Positions 47,951 through 59,000 of a stretch of DNA of 64,000 bases are shown piece after piece (within the stretch, counting starts at the first letter, position 1; each line of letters opens with the position of its first letter). Location of the stretch: the NCBI GenBank assembly GCA_008931825.1, contig QXVZ01006928.1:124001-188000 (forward strand), read 5' to 3'. A program made the translations under genes and the position numbers. A model generated the notes under the pieces. The model was not told the DNA's origin and did no database searches. It saw only the letters and a program-made list of their open reading frames with translations. The DNA is from Phallusia fumigata (Eukaryota; Chordata; Ascidiacea; Phlebobranchia; Ascidiidae).

Positions 47951-48223
47951 ATGCGGTTATTTCGGAAACTGTTCCGCCTTGCCGAGGGCAGAGTCCAATC
48001 TGTGACGACAAAAGAAATTGAGGAAAATTTCATATCTCGAAAGCCAACAACGTTTATGGATTTAGTGAGGGAAAAGGGAGCGTTCTGGATAATGCCGCCA
48101 GCAATTGTGATGCTTTACTATCTGAAGTACAAGAATGATGTGGACCAAGTGAATCTTGTGAGATACAATGTCAAACTTTTCCCAAAGAAACCTACAGTTT
48201 ACCCATGGAGAATTGGACCTTGA
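47951..48223 (+). CDS. Small single-pass mitochondrial-type protein, possibly complex I MNLL (NDUFB1)-like
   Basis: A single exon of 90 codons from ATG at 47951. A consensus acceptor (tttctgtacag, AG at 47920-47921) lies 30 bases upstream, suggesting a 5'-UTR intron or spliced-leader site and arguing against the in-frame ATG at 47906, which lies in the pyrimidine tract. The N-terminus MRLFRKLFRLAEGR is an Arg-rich amphipathic presequence type. A hydrophobic stretch, FWIMPPAIVMLYYL, is followed by KYKND, then LVRYNVKLFPKK. By eye the order MDLV, hydrophobic helix, YYL-x-x-KND, then R-N-x-x-L-F/Y resembles NDUFB1, a supernumerary subunit of mitochondrial complex I. This is a tentative match. 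Poly(A) signal at 48263. Confidence 0.6.
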   Translation: MRLFRKLFRLAEGRVQSVTTKEIEENFISRKPTTFMDLVREKGAFWIMPPAIVMLYYLKYKNDVDQVNLVRYNVKLFPKKPTVYPWRIGP

Positions 48224-49081
48224 TCTAACAACATTTTTTCCTCATCTTGTTTCGCATCTGACAATAAAGCAAAGTTCTTTGATCATATATTTGTTATGTT
48301 ATGAAAAAACTAGGTTCCTTTTATTCAGTTTGGTAGCTTCTTGTTCAGCAGTACATTGGAAAAATGCGGAAACTTGGTTTTCAGTTGTTGCCAAAGTGAG
48401 TGTTGTTTGGGGTTGTAAGGTAGGGAAATAAATGGAAGGCGAGCAAAAGTTTAGGAAAACATTGATCAACTGCTATAAAGCATGTGGTAGTGCAGTGTAA
48501 AACCACATATTATATTTGCAATCTGCATGATAAAACCCCACATGGCTAATATATTTTGAGATGATCTCGTTATAGACCTCCCAAATATAACAGTTAATAA
48601 AAGCCTCAAAAACGATTTTATTTTACCCCAAACATTATGTAAATCACTAATCTAAAGCAGACAAAACAAACTAAAAATGGTTTGTTTAAAATCCTGTAAA
48701 TCAAAAAAGTGGCTTACAAATGCTTGAAGATGTGAAAGACATTATGATGTTTAAATATAGCACTAAGGCCATGGCGAGGGGAAGCAATAAATGCCAGGTT
48801 GGGCCGCGAATGTCAAGAGCTGGTTGTTTTGCAACTAACGTGGAAGATAAGATTTTCGTGCTATGAGCTGTTGCTGTTGATTTCATGTAGGGTGGAAAAC
48901 GCGATAAGCATCAGAATCACAAACCAAACACGTTTCACTCTGTTATGCTGAATTTCGGCGAACAAGAATCCAAATCGCCCCTGGCAACCGCACAAGAGTT
49001 TAGTGAAAAAAGGATCACTTCCTTAAATCTCGTTGCAAATTACTATCGGCATTTCACATTCGCTCGAAGAAAAGACAAGAA
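48224..49081. other. Short intergenic region before paralogue C
   Basis: No exon is supported. It contains the poly(A) signal of the small upstream gene and, near 48900-49080, the presumed promoter and 5' UTR of paralogue C. Confidence 0.5.
48263..48268 (+). terminator. Poly(A) signal of the small mitochondrial-type gene
   Basis: AATAAA 40 bases after the stop codon. Confidence 0.65.
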
Positions 49082-52000
49082 ATGAAAATGAAGTTTGTTG
49101 CGATTCTTGTCATTTCTCTGGTCGTGCACGTTTCAGGGGCGAAAGGTAAGTGGTGAAAATTATAGCAAACTAAAAGTTACTTGTGTATTATGTGAAGTGG
49201 AATCTGACAGTTTAGCGTTTTATCTTGGGCTGATTTTCTAATTTTATAAGAGAGCAAAAGTAAAACTTTAAAACAAAAGCGTAATTTTCTCTGCGTTGTA
49301 CCGTACAAACAATATAGATTCCATGTACATGGACGTTGCTGGCTAGAGGTAAGGGGTGGCACCTGCTCCTAACTGGAATTCCGAAAAATGTACATTATTA
49401 ATTAGATATGTTCCATTCAAAAAATCTCATGAATGAAAAAGTAGGCTATGTGTGTGTTAAGAATTTCCCCCTGGAAAATTTTCTGTCGGCGCCTATGTCT
49501 ATTTGTTATCTGTATTTCACTAACCGATAATTCAATGCACGATGAAAAGTTGTTAAACGACTGTTAAAGTTTTTCTGTTTAAACGCAATTATTTTTGTTC
49601 AGAACAAAATGCAAATTTTGCTTACTCCTAACCGCAGAAGACTTGAAATTATTGAACCGACGACTTGTTTCAGTATTTACGTATAATAAGCTCGAAATCA
49701 CAAGTTATTTCACTTTAACGCGAAACGCGAAGAAACCACCCCTTAATCATTGCCATCCTCAAGGCGGGGTTTAAAAAGTTTGCGAAATGTTGTAATTATT
49801 GAATTTGCAGCAAGCAAGCTGTGCAAAACCAGTGACATTTAACTTTGGTTTGACCCGCGTATACACTCCATGAATCTATTCTTAATTTCTGCACAGGTGA
49901 AAATTGCGCGGCTGAAAACAACCACAGACCGTCCGCCTACGTCAATTAAAACCAGAGCATCGTGTTTGTGGATTCGTGCAAAGTTTATGAGCACAAACTT
50001 TGTCGTGCCACATTAAAACAAATACAGTGCAACGTTTAGGTGTGCCAACATGCATTGCTATATTAAGCCTGCTATCGGCACGGTTATATTACGTCCTTTA
50101 AACGAATACCCGTGTGGCATTCTACCGGCTCGGTTTAACTTCTGACCGCAGCAACGCGCATTAAAATTCATTGCGGCCAGATAAAGTAGGTTGGAAGTTA
50201 ACCTAATCCACTCCGGGAAAAAACGTCACCAGCTTAAAGTTATCGCATTAAAGGAGTGTCTTAATCCTTCGTGGAGCAACTAGCTCGTGTTACATGCAAA
50301 TCCGCCATATAAGTGAGTTTCCATACAAGAAAGGTTTGATACGTTGGGAAACCTTCACAAATCACGGTTTTACTGGCCTATGTCTTCTTGTTAGGCAAAA
50401 ACACTTTTTCCAAAAACAAATGTTACAATGTTTTGCGACGGTTCAGTGCACAATACTCGTTGGTTAACCCGCTTAAGGCGCGGCACATCGTCCAGGTTTA
50501 AATACACGCTGCCCAACTAAAATGACTCATCAAGTTAAAATCCGTTGTTGAAGCCTCATTTCCCAAATCTCTGTTTGAACTTTAAACTCATTAAATCACC
50601 TGACATTGGTGCAAAGATGGAGCAGATATAGGGAGCGCAACTTCCTGAAGACAACTCACTCAACATAAACAACAAAACGATAACAGATGTCGGGATAAAC
50701 CTGACCCCATAACAACCTTTATCATCGCACAATGATCACCATTGTTACGTCACCACACCGAACAGCTTGTAATTATCCAAACCACGTGATTGCAATCGGC
50801 CAATCACAACACGTTCGCTGAGGTCGTAACCAGGGTTGGGCGGCCCGCTACCTGTTGCCATGCCAACCGCACTTGACGCTCCCCGCAACAACAAGCACCT
50901 GGATGTAGTGTGTGACGTCACAATAGCACGTCCGCGCGAAACCGCGAAGTGCGGCAACACCTTAATCCGTGTCAGTAGCGTAGTGCCAGGTGTGACTGTG
51001 ACGTCACCCAGGAACGAAATCAACACCGTTTGCTTCGACTTACTGAACCGAATTGTTTTGTTCCGTTTTTAACCCCGGTTATTCCCCCAGACGACCCCGA
51101 GTGTGTTCGCGGACCCAGCAGTTGGTATCAGGGGTCGATGAGCGTTACAAGGAGCGGGGTCACGTGCCAAAGGTGGGACGTGTCGGTTCCCCATCACCCC
51201 AACTTCGTACCACTAGATGGCGGGCATCACAACTACTGCAGGTTTGTGACGTCACTGTAAATCACTTTGTGACGTCATGATGCGACAATGACGCGTTTGT
51301 TCTTAGAAATCCGGACAATGACATCAGGGGACTGTGGTGTTACACGTCAGACCCGGAAGTGAAGTGGGAGTATTGTGACGTAGCAAAGTGCCGTAAGTCA
51401 CGTGATGGTAACGCTTTAGTGATTATGGAAACAACAAACAAGACAAACTTTATAAAAATCGTCCACAGAAGCTGAAAGCGCTGTGTTTTACAGAGTTTTT
51501 GTTTGTTTTTTAATTTTCGCCCTTTTTTAGACGGATTTAAAGTTATTTTTTAGCATAGTGAATTTCTAACGTCCTGGCCAATTTACTGGTTGTTAGAAAT
51601 TGTAACAATTTCCACATCTTACAGACGACGAATCCTTGCTGGTTTGGAGCGATTTCCATCATACATCCGCCCACATCCTCGCAACCCACGCCGATCCCGA
51701 ACTCATCAACCCCGCCACGACATCTAGCGGACACTTTAATCTGTCGGTTTTAGTGAAATCCGATGAGACGAGCGCTCGGGCGAAAACATCGGAATTCACA
51801 GCGCTTACCGGAAGCTTGGCAAAACAACTTTTATTTTACGTCGACCACAGGTAAAAAATAAAAATAAATGCGGCCACCCGCATTTTAGTTGTTTCAATTA
51901 ATGAATTAAGTACAAATTTTCTTGATTTTTAAAACATAATCACAAGAAATGACGTTACAGTTTGCGTCATGAGTTACATGACGTCAAAGTTTACGTCTTT

Positions 52001-55000
52001 AGTTATATGACGTCACGTTTTATGTCAGAAGTTACATGACGTCACAAACTAAGAACAATCACTTGTCGCTCTAGAGCTTTTATATGCGACCACAAAAATT
52101 TTGAACTTTTCACATGAAACAAATATAACAACGAGAAATTGCTTCCGTGTCGATGTGAGAAGGAGATAAAAATCCGGTATCAGTCCGGGAGGTTCGTTAG
52201 TTTATCGCGCAAACCACATCTCTGGGTAAAATAAACAAGCACTAGAACTGCTCCGTAATTAGCTGGATGGTTGTTTATATCTAACCACTAGATGTCACAC
52301 TGTCAGCTTTCCGCACAAGTGAATGATGCTTTATAACAGTGATTCCAAACCTTTTATTAGATCGCGTACTACTTGTACTGTCACCGCTTGCAACCCTATA
52401 GCCTGACTTAATACCAATTTTAAGGAACAAAATCGGCGACAAAAGTACACGGTTAAAACACGGAAATTCACAATCAAAACCTCATAAGTAAAAGTAAAAG
52501 CAATGAACACAGTTTTTGTGAAGATAATTGCTTAGCATTAGTTAGAAACGGCCGCTTTAAACCATGCACGTCGATTTTAAGTATTAGCTACAACCACAAC
52601 CCACCTGCCCTCCACGTGTTCGCGCTGCATGCTGTCCCAACGTTGCGCAGCTATTTCCGGCTTTGTGATTGTTTTAGCTAATTGTGTCGCTATGTTTTAT
52701 TTCATTCTCCAACTTTGTTTAAAATCACTTAAAAAATTCAACCTCGAACCTCAACAGAAGCAACTACATCGGAAAACTTGACCTTGAAACGTCACAGAAG
52801 ACACAAAACCTCCACGGGGTGGCAGCAGATATCAAAGCTATCTCGTTTGACTGGATGAGCGGAAACGTTTATTGGAGTGACGCAAAGTTAAAGGCGGTTT
52901 TGGTCGGAGACGAGCAACTGAAATATTACGGAGTTCTCTACAACACTCAACCGGATTTCCCCTGTGGAATCGCGGTGCATCCCCTAAAGAGGTACCAGAT
53001 AGAAATCAAATACTGGTGCTGGTTAAAAGAACGTTTTTTTATAACTTTGAGTTTACACCTAAATGCTTGTTTAGTGGGTTTTATTTAATACTTATAAACT
53101 GGCTTGGAAGTTCGCGGTTAAAAGGATTGTGTCGTCACAATAACAAGCACTCACTTTACAATAAGTGCCCAGGATTTTAAATTTTTTAATTTTTGTTTTA
53201 AGATTCGTATTCTTCTCAATTTATAAACCGCTTGCCTCCAAACTGATGAGAATGACAACATCAGGACAAAATATCCAAGTTTTGCTCGAATATCCACATA
53301 TTTTTGACGTCACAAGCGTCACTGTTGATTACCATGACAACAGGTGAGCCCAAAGCTAGTGACGTCACATTTTTAACTTTCAACCAACGCGATTGTTACG
53401 TCATTCAGGTTATACTTGAGTGATTATTGGCGCTACGGTTCGGTGGTTTTGAGCACGAACTTAAACGGAGGCAACAAAATTCAACACTTTTACCGACCCG
53501 GGTCAAGATTTTGTGGCGTCGCGTCACATTTGGTAAGAACCGAAATCCTAACCTGTTTATTTCGATTTAATCGGTTAGATTCGAGTCCTTTACCTGTTTA
53601 CCACAATTTAATCGGTTAGATACGAATCCTTAACCTGTTCACTACGATTGAATCGGTTCGATTCGAATCCGTATGTGATATTACAGGAATACATTTACGT
53701 TGCCGATGAGTTACCGGAGTTTGACGATAAAGAGGAACTTATTTATTCACTTTATCTTGTGAGCAAAAAGTTCAGGAGGACTTTGAAATACGCGATAGAC
53801 GGCGAACCACGTGGTGTCGCAGTTCTACCAGAGTTCGTCCAATCACATTCGGGTAAAACATTTGAACTTGTTTTAAAGAAAACTTTACAGCGATTGAACG
53901 CATGAGTATTTCAAGTCGCCTTAAAAATCCCCATAACACGGGTTTATGTCAAGTAAGTGATTTATGCAGATGAAACTATTGGCTCATGCTCATCAGCGCC
54001 ACCCTGTGACCACTTATGTCTGCCACAAATTAACACAACACGGCTCTGCTTATGTTCACTCGGGTTCGTGAAGAAGGGCGACACCGAGTGTTTGAGAGGT
54101 AACCAATATTGTTTCTACTTGATAGTACATGCAAATTCAATCAATTTTTGTTTTCAAATCAGATTTTCCGACTGGGCCTCGACTTTTCGCCGTCGATGGG
54201 GGGCGCCAGAGTATATTCAGCATCAGTGTGACGTCACAATCGGAAATTGCGTTGTTTACTTCGGGTAAACCCAAATGCAAGATTCAAAATTTGTGAAAAA
54301 AATCAATTGACCAGGTTTTTTTAATTTTCAGTCGAGAATGAAATTCTCTCGTTGGCAACAAATCCCATGCGGCGGGGTGAAGTTGTTTGGGGCGAGAGAA
54401 GTGGAATTTACAAAAGCAAAGGACAAAATAAAACCCTTGTTGTCAATAATGTAACAGGTATTTGGTCACAAATAACATGTGACCTTACAATATTACGTAA
54501 CAATGCATATTTACAGCATCCTGTCTCGATGTCGACACAACGAGTGGAAATATTTACTATTATGACGAAACAGACAAACAGATTTATGTCGCGAATTCCA
54601 ATCACAAAGTGACGATTCTAGAATATGACAGTTTGACTGACGTCACAATGCTTGCTGTTGACGTCGTAAACAGGTGTTTGTTAATTTGTTTTGTTTTGAC
54701 ACAAATAACTTGTGGATCGCTGGTTGTTAACGCACATTCTATTGATTCAGGTTTCTTTACTGGAGTGACACGAGGTCAGCCATCGGTGAAGGTCAAGTTT
54801 GGAGGTCAAACATGGACGGCTCGAATAAATCGCTCGTCCTCGACTACCTGATGTGGCCACAAGCTGTCGCTGTTGCACAACAAAGTGAGAAATTGTTTCA
54901 GGGAAAATGCGAGTTTTAACTTTTTGCCGTAACAACCTCCTTTTGATTCCAGGGCAAAGTTTATATATCATGGACGCCGAACTCGAACAGCTGATAGAAA

Positions 55001-55545
55001 TGCCTCTGACGTCATCAGGTAATGACGCAATCACGCAGGAATACGATTTAAGCGAGGAAGCATTTCGCAAGTCAGGATCGTCCAACAACTACATCATTAA
55101 GTAAGTTCATTTACAACCCTATTATGACGTCATTCTGTTACTTAATGACGTCATCGCACTGTTTCAGCATAAAGGTCTTCAGTGATGACGTGTTCTTCGT
55201 TCGAAGCGGCGATATCGCGATAAACAAGTATAGCCTGGTGAACGGATCCATCGAAATCATAGGGTCCGGAACATTTTACGGCGTGACGTCACTTGGATTA
55301 CACGGGGAAAGTACCGAAGGTGAGAACGAGTAACAAACTTTCCCGAGGTTGTCGCGGTTAGGACCGGGAATGTTAGAAGCCAACCGCTGGTAAATTTCCG
55401 TGTTTGTGACAAGCTTATTTGTAAAGGTTGCCGTGTTAAGCACAGTTAACTTACCACCATCCAACGTTCAGTTGCAGAAAACCCGTGTGAACCATGCGAT
55501 GGACTCTGCATTCCAACTTCAACTACCACGTGCACATTCACATGA
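49082..55545 (+). CDS. Paralogue C: secreted short form, kringle-YWTD-EGF-YWTD-partial EGF
   Basis: Sixteen exons give 737 residues: 49082-49145, 51091-51241, 51307-51392, 51625-51850, 52758-52991, 53203-53343, 53409-53532, 53687-53852, 53970-54098, 54163-54264, 54332-54457, 54517-54673, 54751-54884, 54953-55100, 55168-55319, 55472-55545. Signal peptide (MKMKFVAILVISLVVHVSG), kringle to residue 100 (six Cys, HNYCRNPDND), first propeller to 397, EGF to 440, second propeller to 713. The last exon begins a second EGF (NPCEPCDGLCIP) but meets a stop after its fourth Cys. HYR, CCP, stalk and membrane helix are absent, so the product should be secreted. The stop lies in a 24-base tandem duplication, which may have caused the truncation. 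Some propeller blades are degenerate (RLYLSD for RLYWTD), but all splice sites and the rest of the frame are intact. ATG at 49082 or 49088 both fit. Confidence 0.85.
51945..52045. repeat. Minisatellite-like cluster of CRE palindromes
   Basis: In an intron of paralogue C, a unit of about 30 bases built on agttacatgacgtcac is repeated three times (copies near 51975, 52005 and 52035), with a degenerate copy before. Each carries TGACGTCA. Confidence 0.6.
53550..53672. repeat. Intronic tandem repeat, about three copies
   Basis: A unit of roughly 45-50 bases containing cctgttta, then atttaatcggttagat and cgaatcc is repeated about three times between exons 7 and 8 of paralogue C, with a few differences per copy. 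Confidence 0.65.
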
Positions 55546-55571
55546 ACAATCACGTGCACATTCACATGAAA
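55528..55571. repeat. 24-base tandem duplication at the end of paralogue C
   Basis: cacgtgcacattcacatgaa occurs twice, starting at 55528 and 55552, separated by caat. The first copy contains the TGA that ends paralogue C. Confidence 0.8.
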
Positions 55572-56014
55572 CCGGGGCCTATTGTGACGTATCAATCCGC
55601 ATGTTCCAAATTGTTTGTTGTTGCGCTTTCTTGTGATAAAATGTTTATTTCTTGATTTCAGCTTGTTTATTTTTTTGCATTGTTATGCCTGCTTCTGCTG
55701 TGACGCAATAAACGTAGCGTGAATAATGCGAACGTTTGTAATGACGTCACAAATATATTTGTCACATGACCAGTTTGCGTGACGTGGACAGAATTAAATT
55801 GGTTGATGCGATTTCAAATTAAGCGCAAACAAAAAACTACAAAGTCTATTTACAAACACGTGACACGGTATTAAAAATCGCACACACACAATTAAAAAAC
55901 AACATTAATATAAAAAGGAATGCCCTCCTTAGCTCTTGGTCTCTTACTACATCGCACCGGATCAGCACTTTCTCTTACACTGTGACGTAACAACACATGA
56001 CGTCACGGTTTACG
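55546..56014. other. Convergent 3' ends of paralogue C and the Ig gene
   Basis: About 470 bases between two stop codons on opposite strands. It contains the C poly(A) signal and several CRE palindromes; no exon is supported. Confidence 0.6.
55707..55712 (+). terminator. Poly(A) signal of paralogue C
   Basis: AATAAA about 160 bases after the stop codon, supporting transcript termination before the convergent Ig gene and arguing that the missing C-terminal exons do not lie further downstream. Confidence 0.55.
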
Positions 56015-59000
56015 TCATATCATGCTGGCGGGCTGGTAGCCCCGGTTGTATTCATCGGGCTGGTCGTCGTCAAATTCTGAGTCGCCGTAGCTTTGTCGTT
56101 GCTGGCTGTACTGCTGCTGCTGCTGCTGCTGCTGGTTGTCATGGTAACGGTCGTCATGGCGATACGTGTTGTCGTCATAACCCCGACCACTGGAGGTGCC
56201 ACCGTACTGGCCCCGGTCGTAGTACCCCCTGTCACTAGAGGCGTTGTAAGCTCGATCGTCGTACTGGCCACTGGAGGCGTTGTATCTGCTGTCGTTGTAC
56301 TGGCCACTAGTGGCGCCCCGGTCGTCATAGTAACCGTCTTGTGAGTCGTAGCTGGAGGGCAAAACACAAATGTTAGAAAGAACAATGTGCAAGTTACACT
56401 ACAATCTCATACTTGTATTGATCATGGTGGTTCGTCTGATTTGAATCGCGATAATCGTGTCTGATTGGTTGAAAAAACACACGTGATTAAGGTTGTCATG
56501 CATGATTACACACACAGCTTGTAAACAACCAACAGCTTAAACCAGGGGTTCCAAACCCATAAGAGATCTGTTGCTTGGGGGTGCGATAACGCTGAATTAT
56601 TTGGGTTAGTTGCACAGATAAAAACTACAGAATTACAGCAGGGGTGCAAGAATTGGTTGGTAATTTCAAAGGGATGTCAGCAAGGAAAAGGATGAGAATC
56701 ACTGATTTCAAGTAAAAGATGAAAATTACTTGGTATTAAATTCATTGGTGATTATGCTCAGACAACTACTTTCTACTTTCAACTACTTTAATAGACAGTT
56801 TTTGACAATTTTTACCTGTTTCTATCCATGGTATCATCCATGTATGGGTAATTATCTTCTACAAGTCTCTCCTGATAAAACAACAAGTTGGTTACAAGCT
56901 GATATATACGATACAAACTATGGCAGGGGTCAGCAACCGTTAGGATATAAAGAGTTTTTAAACCTCTTGACCCACCAGCCATAAACCCACTATATAATTA
57001 AAGTGACAGAAGTTTTGTTTTATAGTCGACCACTTCTTTTGTGAAATCAATATTGTGGTTGTCATAAAAATGTGTCAATCACATTGTTGTTTCTTTGGGT
57101 CACAGGAGCCAGATAGGGGGATGTAGCTCTAGAGCCGTTGGTTGCCGACTTCTGAAGTTAATGCTCAAACTTGTTTCTCACAAAAATGCAAATTAGTTGT
57201 TAGTTACGTTAAAAGCAATTAATCATTTCAAAATGTTAGCAGGAAATTATTTTCACGCACTCTCGATCCTCTCAGATCATCATGTGATTGATATCGGGGA
57301 GGTAGATCCACATGAAGCTCTTCACGTGATCGGTTCAAATGCTCCCGTGACTGAGCAAGATGATCCCAACTTTTCGTGAGAACTTCAATGTGATCAGCAG
57401 CCTATCATATGATCAATTTTGATGTAACAAACCATTTGCAACAAATTATTGTGATTGTTATTTAACAATACAGCAGTATTGTGTTTGTTAGCCTTGGTGA
57501 CATCACAATGGCAGGTTAGTCAGGCAATATTTTCAGAAGTTTATGTGAATGCTATTCAGTACAAAACAACATGTACATGAAGAGTACATATGAAAGTTAC
57601 CTGAACAAATTAGGTTTATATATTTGGATGCAAAACAACTGCATTCACTTTCAGTCTGGCAGTCATTTTGATTTTTTTCTTAAATTTCTTTTAATTAGTG
57701 TAATTTTTGAACAAACTATGGGCCATAAAAGGAGGAGATAGTTTGAGAATTTCTGCAAAACTTCAATGTGGTTTGTGAAAAAGCATAATTAGCCTCCACA
57801 AAAGTCAAAGAATATTGCATTGTGGATAATTTTTGCACCATTTTGAAATGTGCCAACAATGCTGAGTGTTTTTTCAAATTTCGAACACATTGTCATGCAG
57901 ACACCACCACCATTAACACAATTTACATCTGAACATTTACATGCAGATTCTTACCCTGTCCCTGTCATAGTATTGCTACAAACAAACAGCTTTGTTACAC
58001 AATAGACCGGTGGTATTTTTCCAACCTACCTTATCAAGTTCTTCGCGCGACGCTCTTCGATTCAAACTCATGTCATCATACATATTACCATGGGAAAGTC
58101 GATTTGAGGGGACGATCGCAACTGAAGGTCGACCACCGTTTCCATATTTCTCATCAACCAAATGTTCAAGGGAATATGCTCTGCAAAAAATTTGTAAGTT
58201 GACATTGACAGCAACTTAAAAACACTGTCACTTGATGTGAATCTCTTTGTAATACCTTCAGATATACTAAATCACTTAAATATTAGTCAAATCATTAACA
58301 GAAAGAATACAAGGAATCTACGATCATGTCTATGTGCAACAGTTACCCTGTTGAAGAAAATATGTAAGCTAAATAAAAAATTATCCACACAAAAAAAAAA
58401 AAATATTTTTGCAGTAAAAACATAATCTTAAACACCAAGTACTTGTGGAAAAAGTGGTACATAACACATTGATCAGTTGGACATTTGGAATCAGTGAAAA
58501 ATTTGCAAAAGTATTACATGATTTGTTGGGCATACTTTGAAGGCAATCTTTGCATCCCACTAACAAATGCCAAAAACTTTTGTGAGTTACAAAGCCTTAA
58601 TTTTTCATTTTTCTTTTATGTTGGTGCAATAAAATTGGTTGCAGGAATATCGGCCGTTAAACTTTTTAGCTGATTAGTAAAGTGTCCAGGGTTTAATGAA
58701 TGTTTGGCAGATGACAAGAGTAGGAGCTAAACATGCTCACCTTGCCATATTTGCCTTTTGTTGTCCGATTTCACTAGGTGGCAGTGAAGATTCGCGTCCA
58801 TCCGGAGTCCTCATGTGATCGAATTCCAGCAAACTCGGTTGCGACTGTCGATAGCCAGAAGCGTCTACGCGAGGCTTGCTGTATTTTGCAGTGACACTGA
58901 AAACAAGAATACATGTTGGCAATTAAACATGAATAAATCTTAATATCGGGTGGATAAACAAAAAAAATGTGGTACAAAATAAAAATGCCTGTAGTTTTAG

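Noticed and set aside
55640-55730. Possible extra 3' exon of paralogue C encoding a hydrophobic Cys-rich end
   Set aside because: A good acceptor (ttgatttcag) exists near 55661, but no consensus donor before the stop in exon 16 leads to it in frame, and the peptide matches nothing in A or B.
56093-56344. Leucine/valine-rich plus-strand open frame
   Set aside because: Antisense of the CAG-repeat and Tyr/Asp-rich last exon of the Ig gene.
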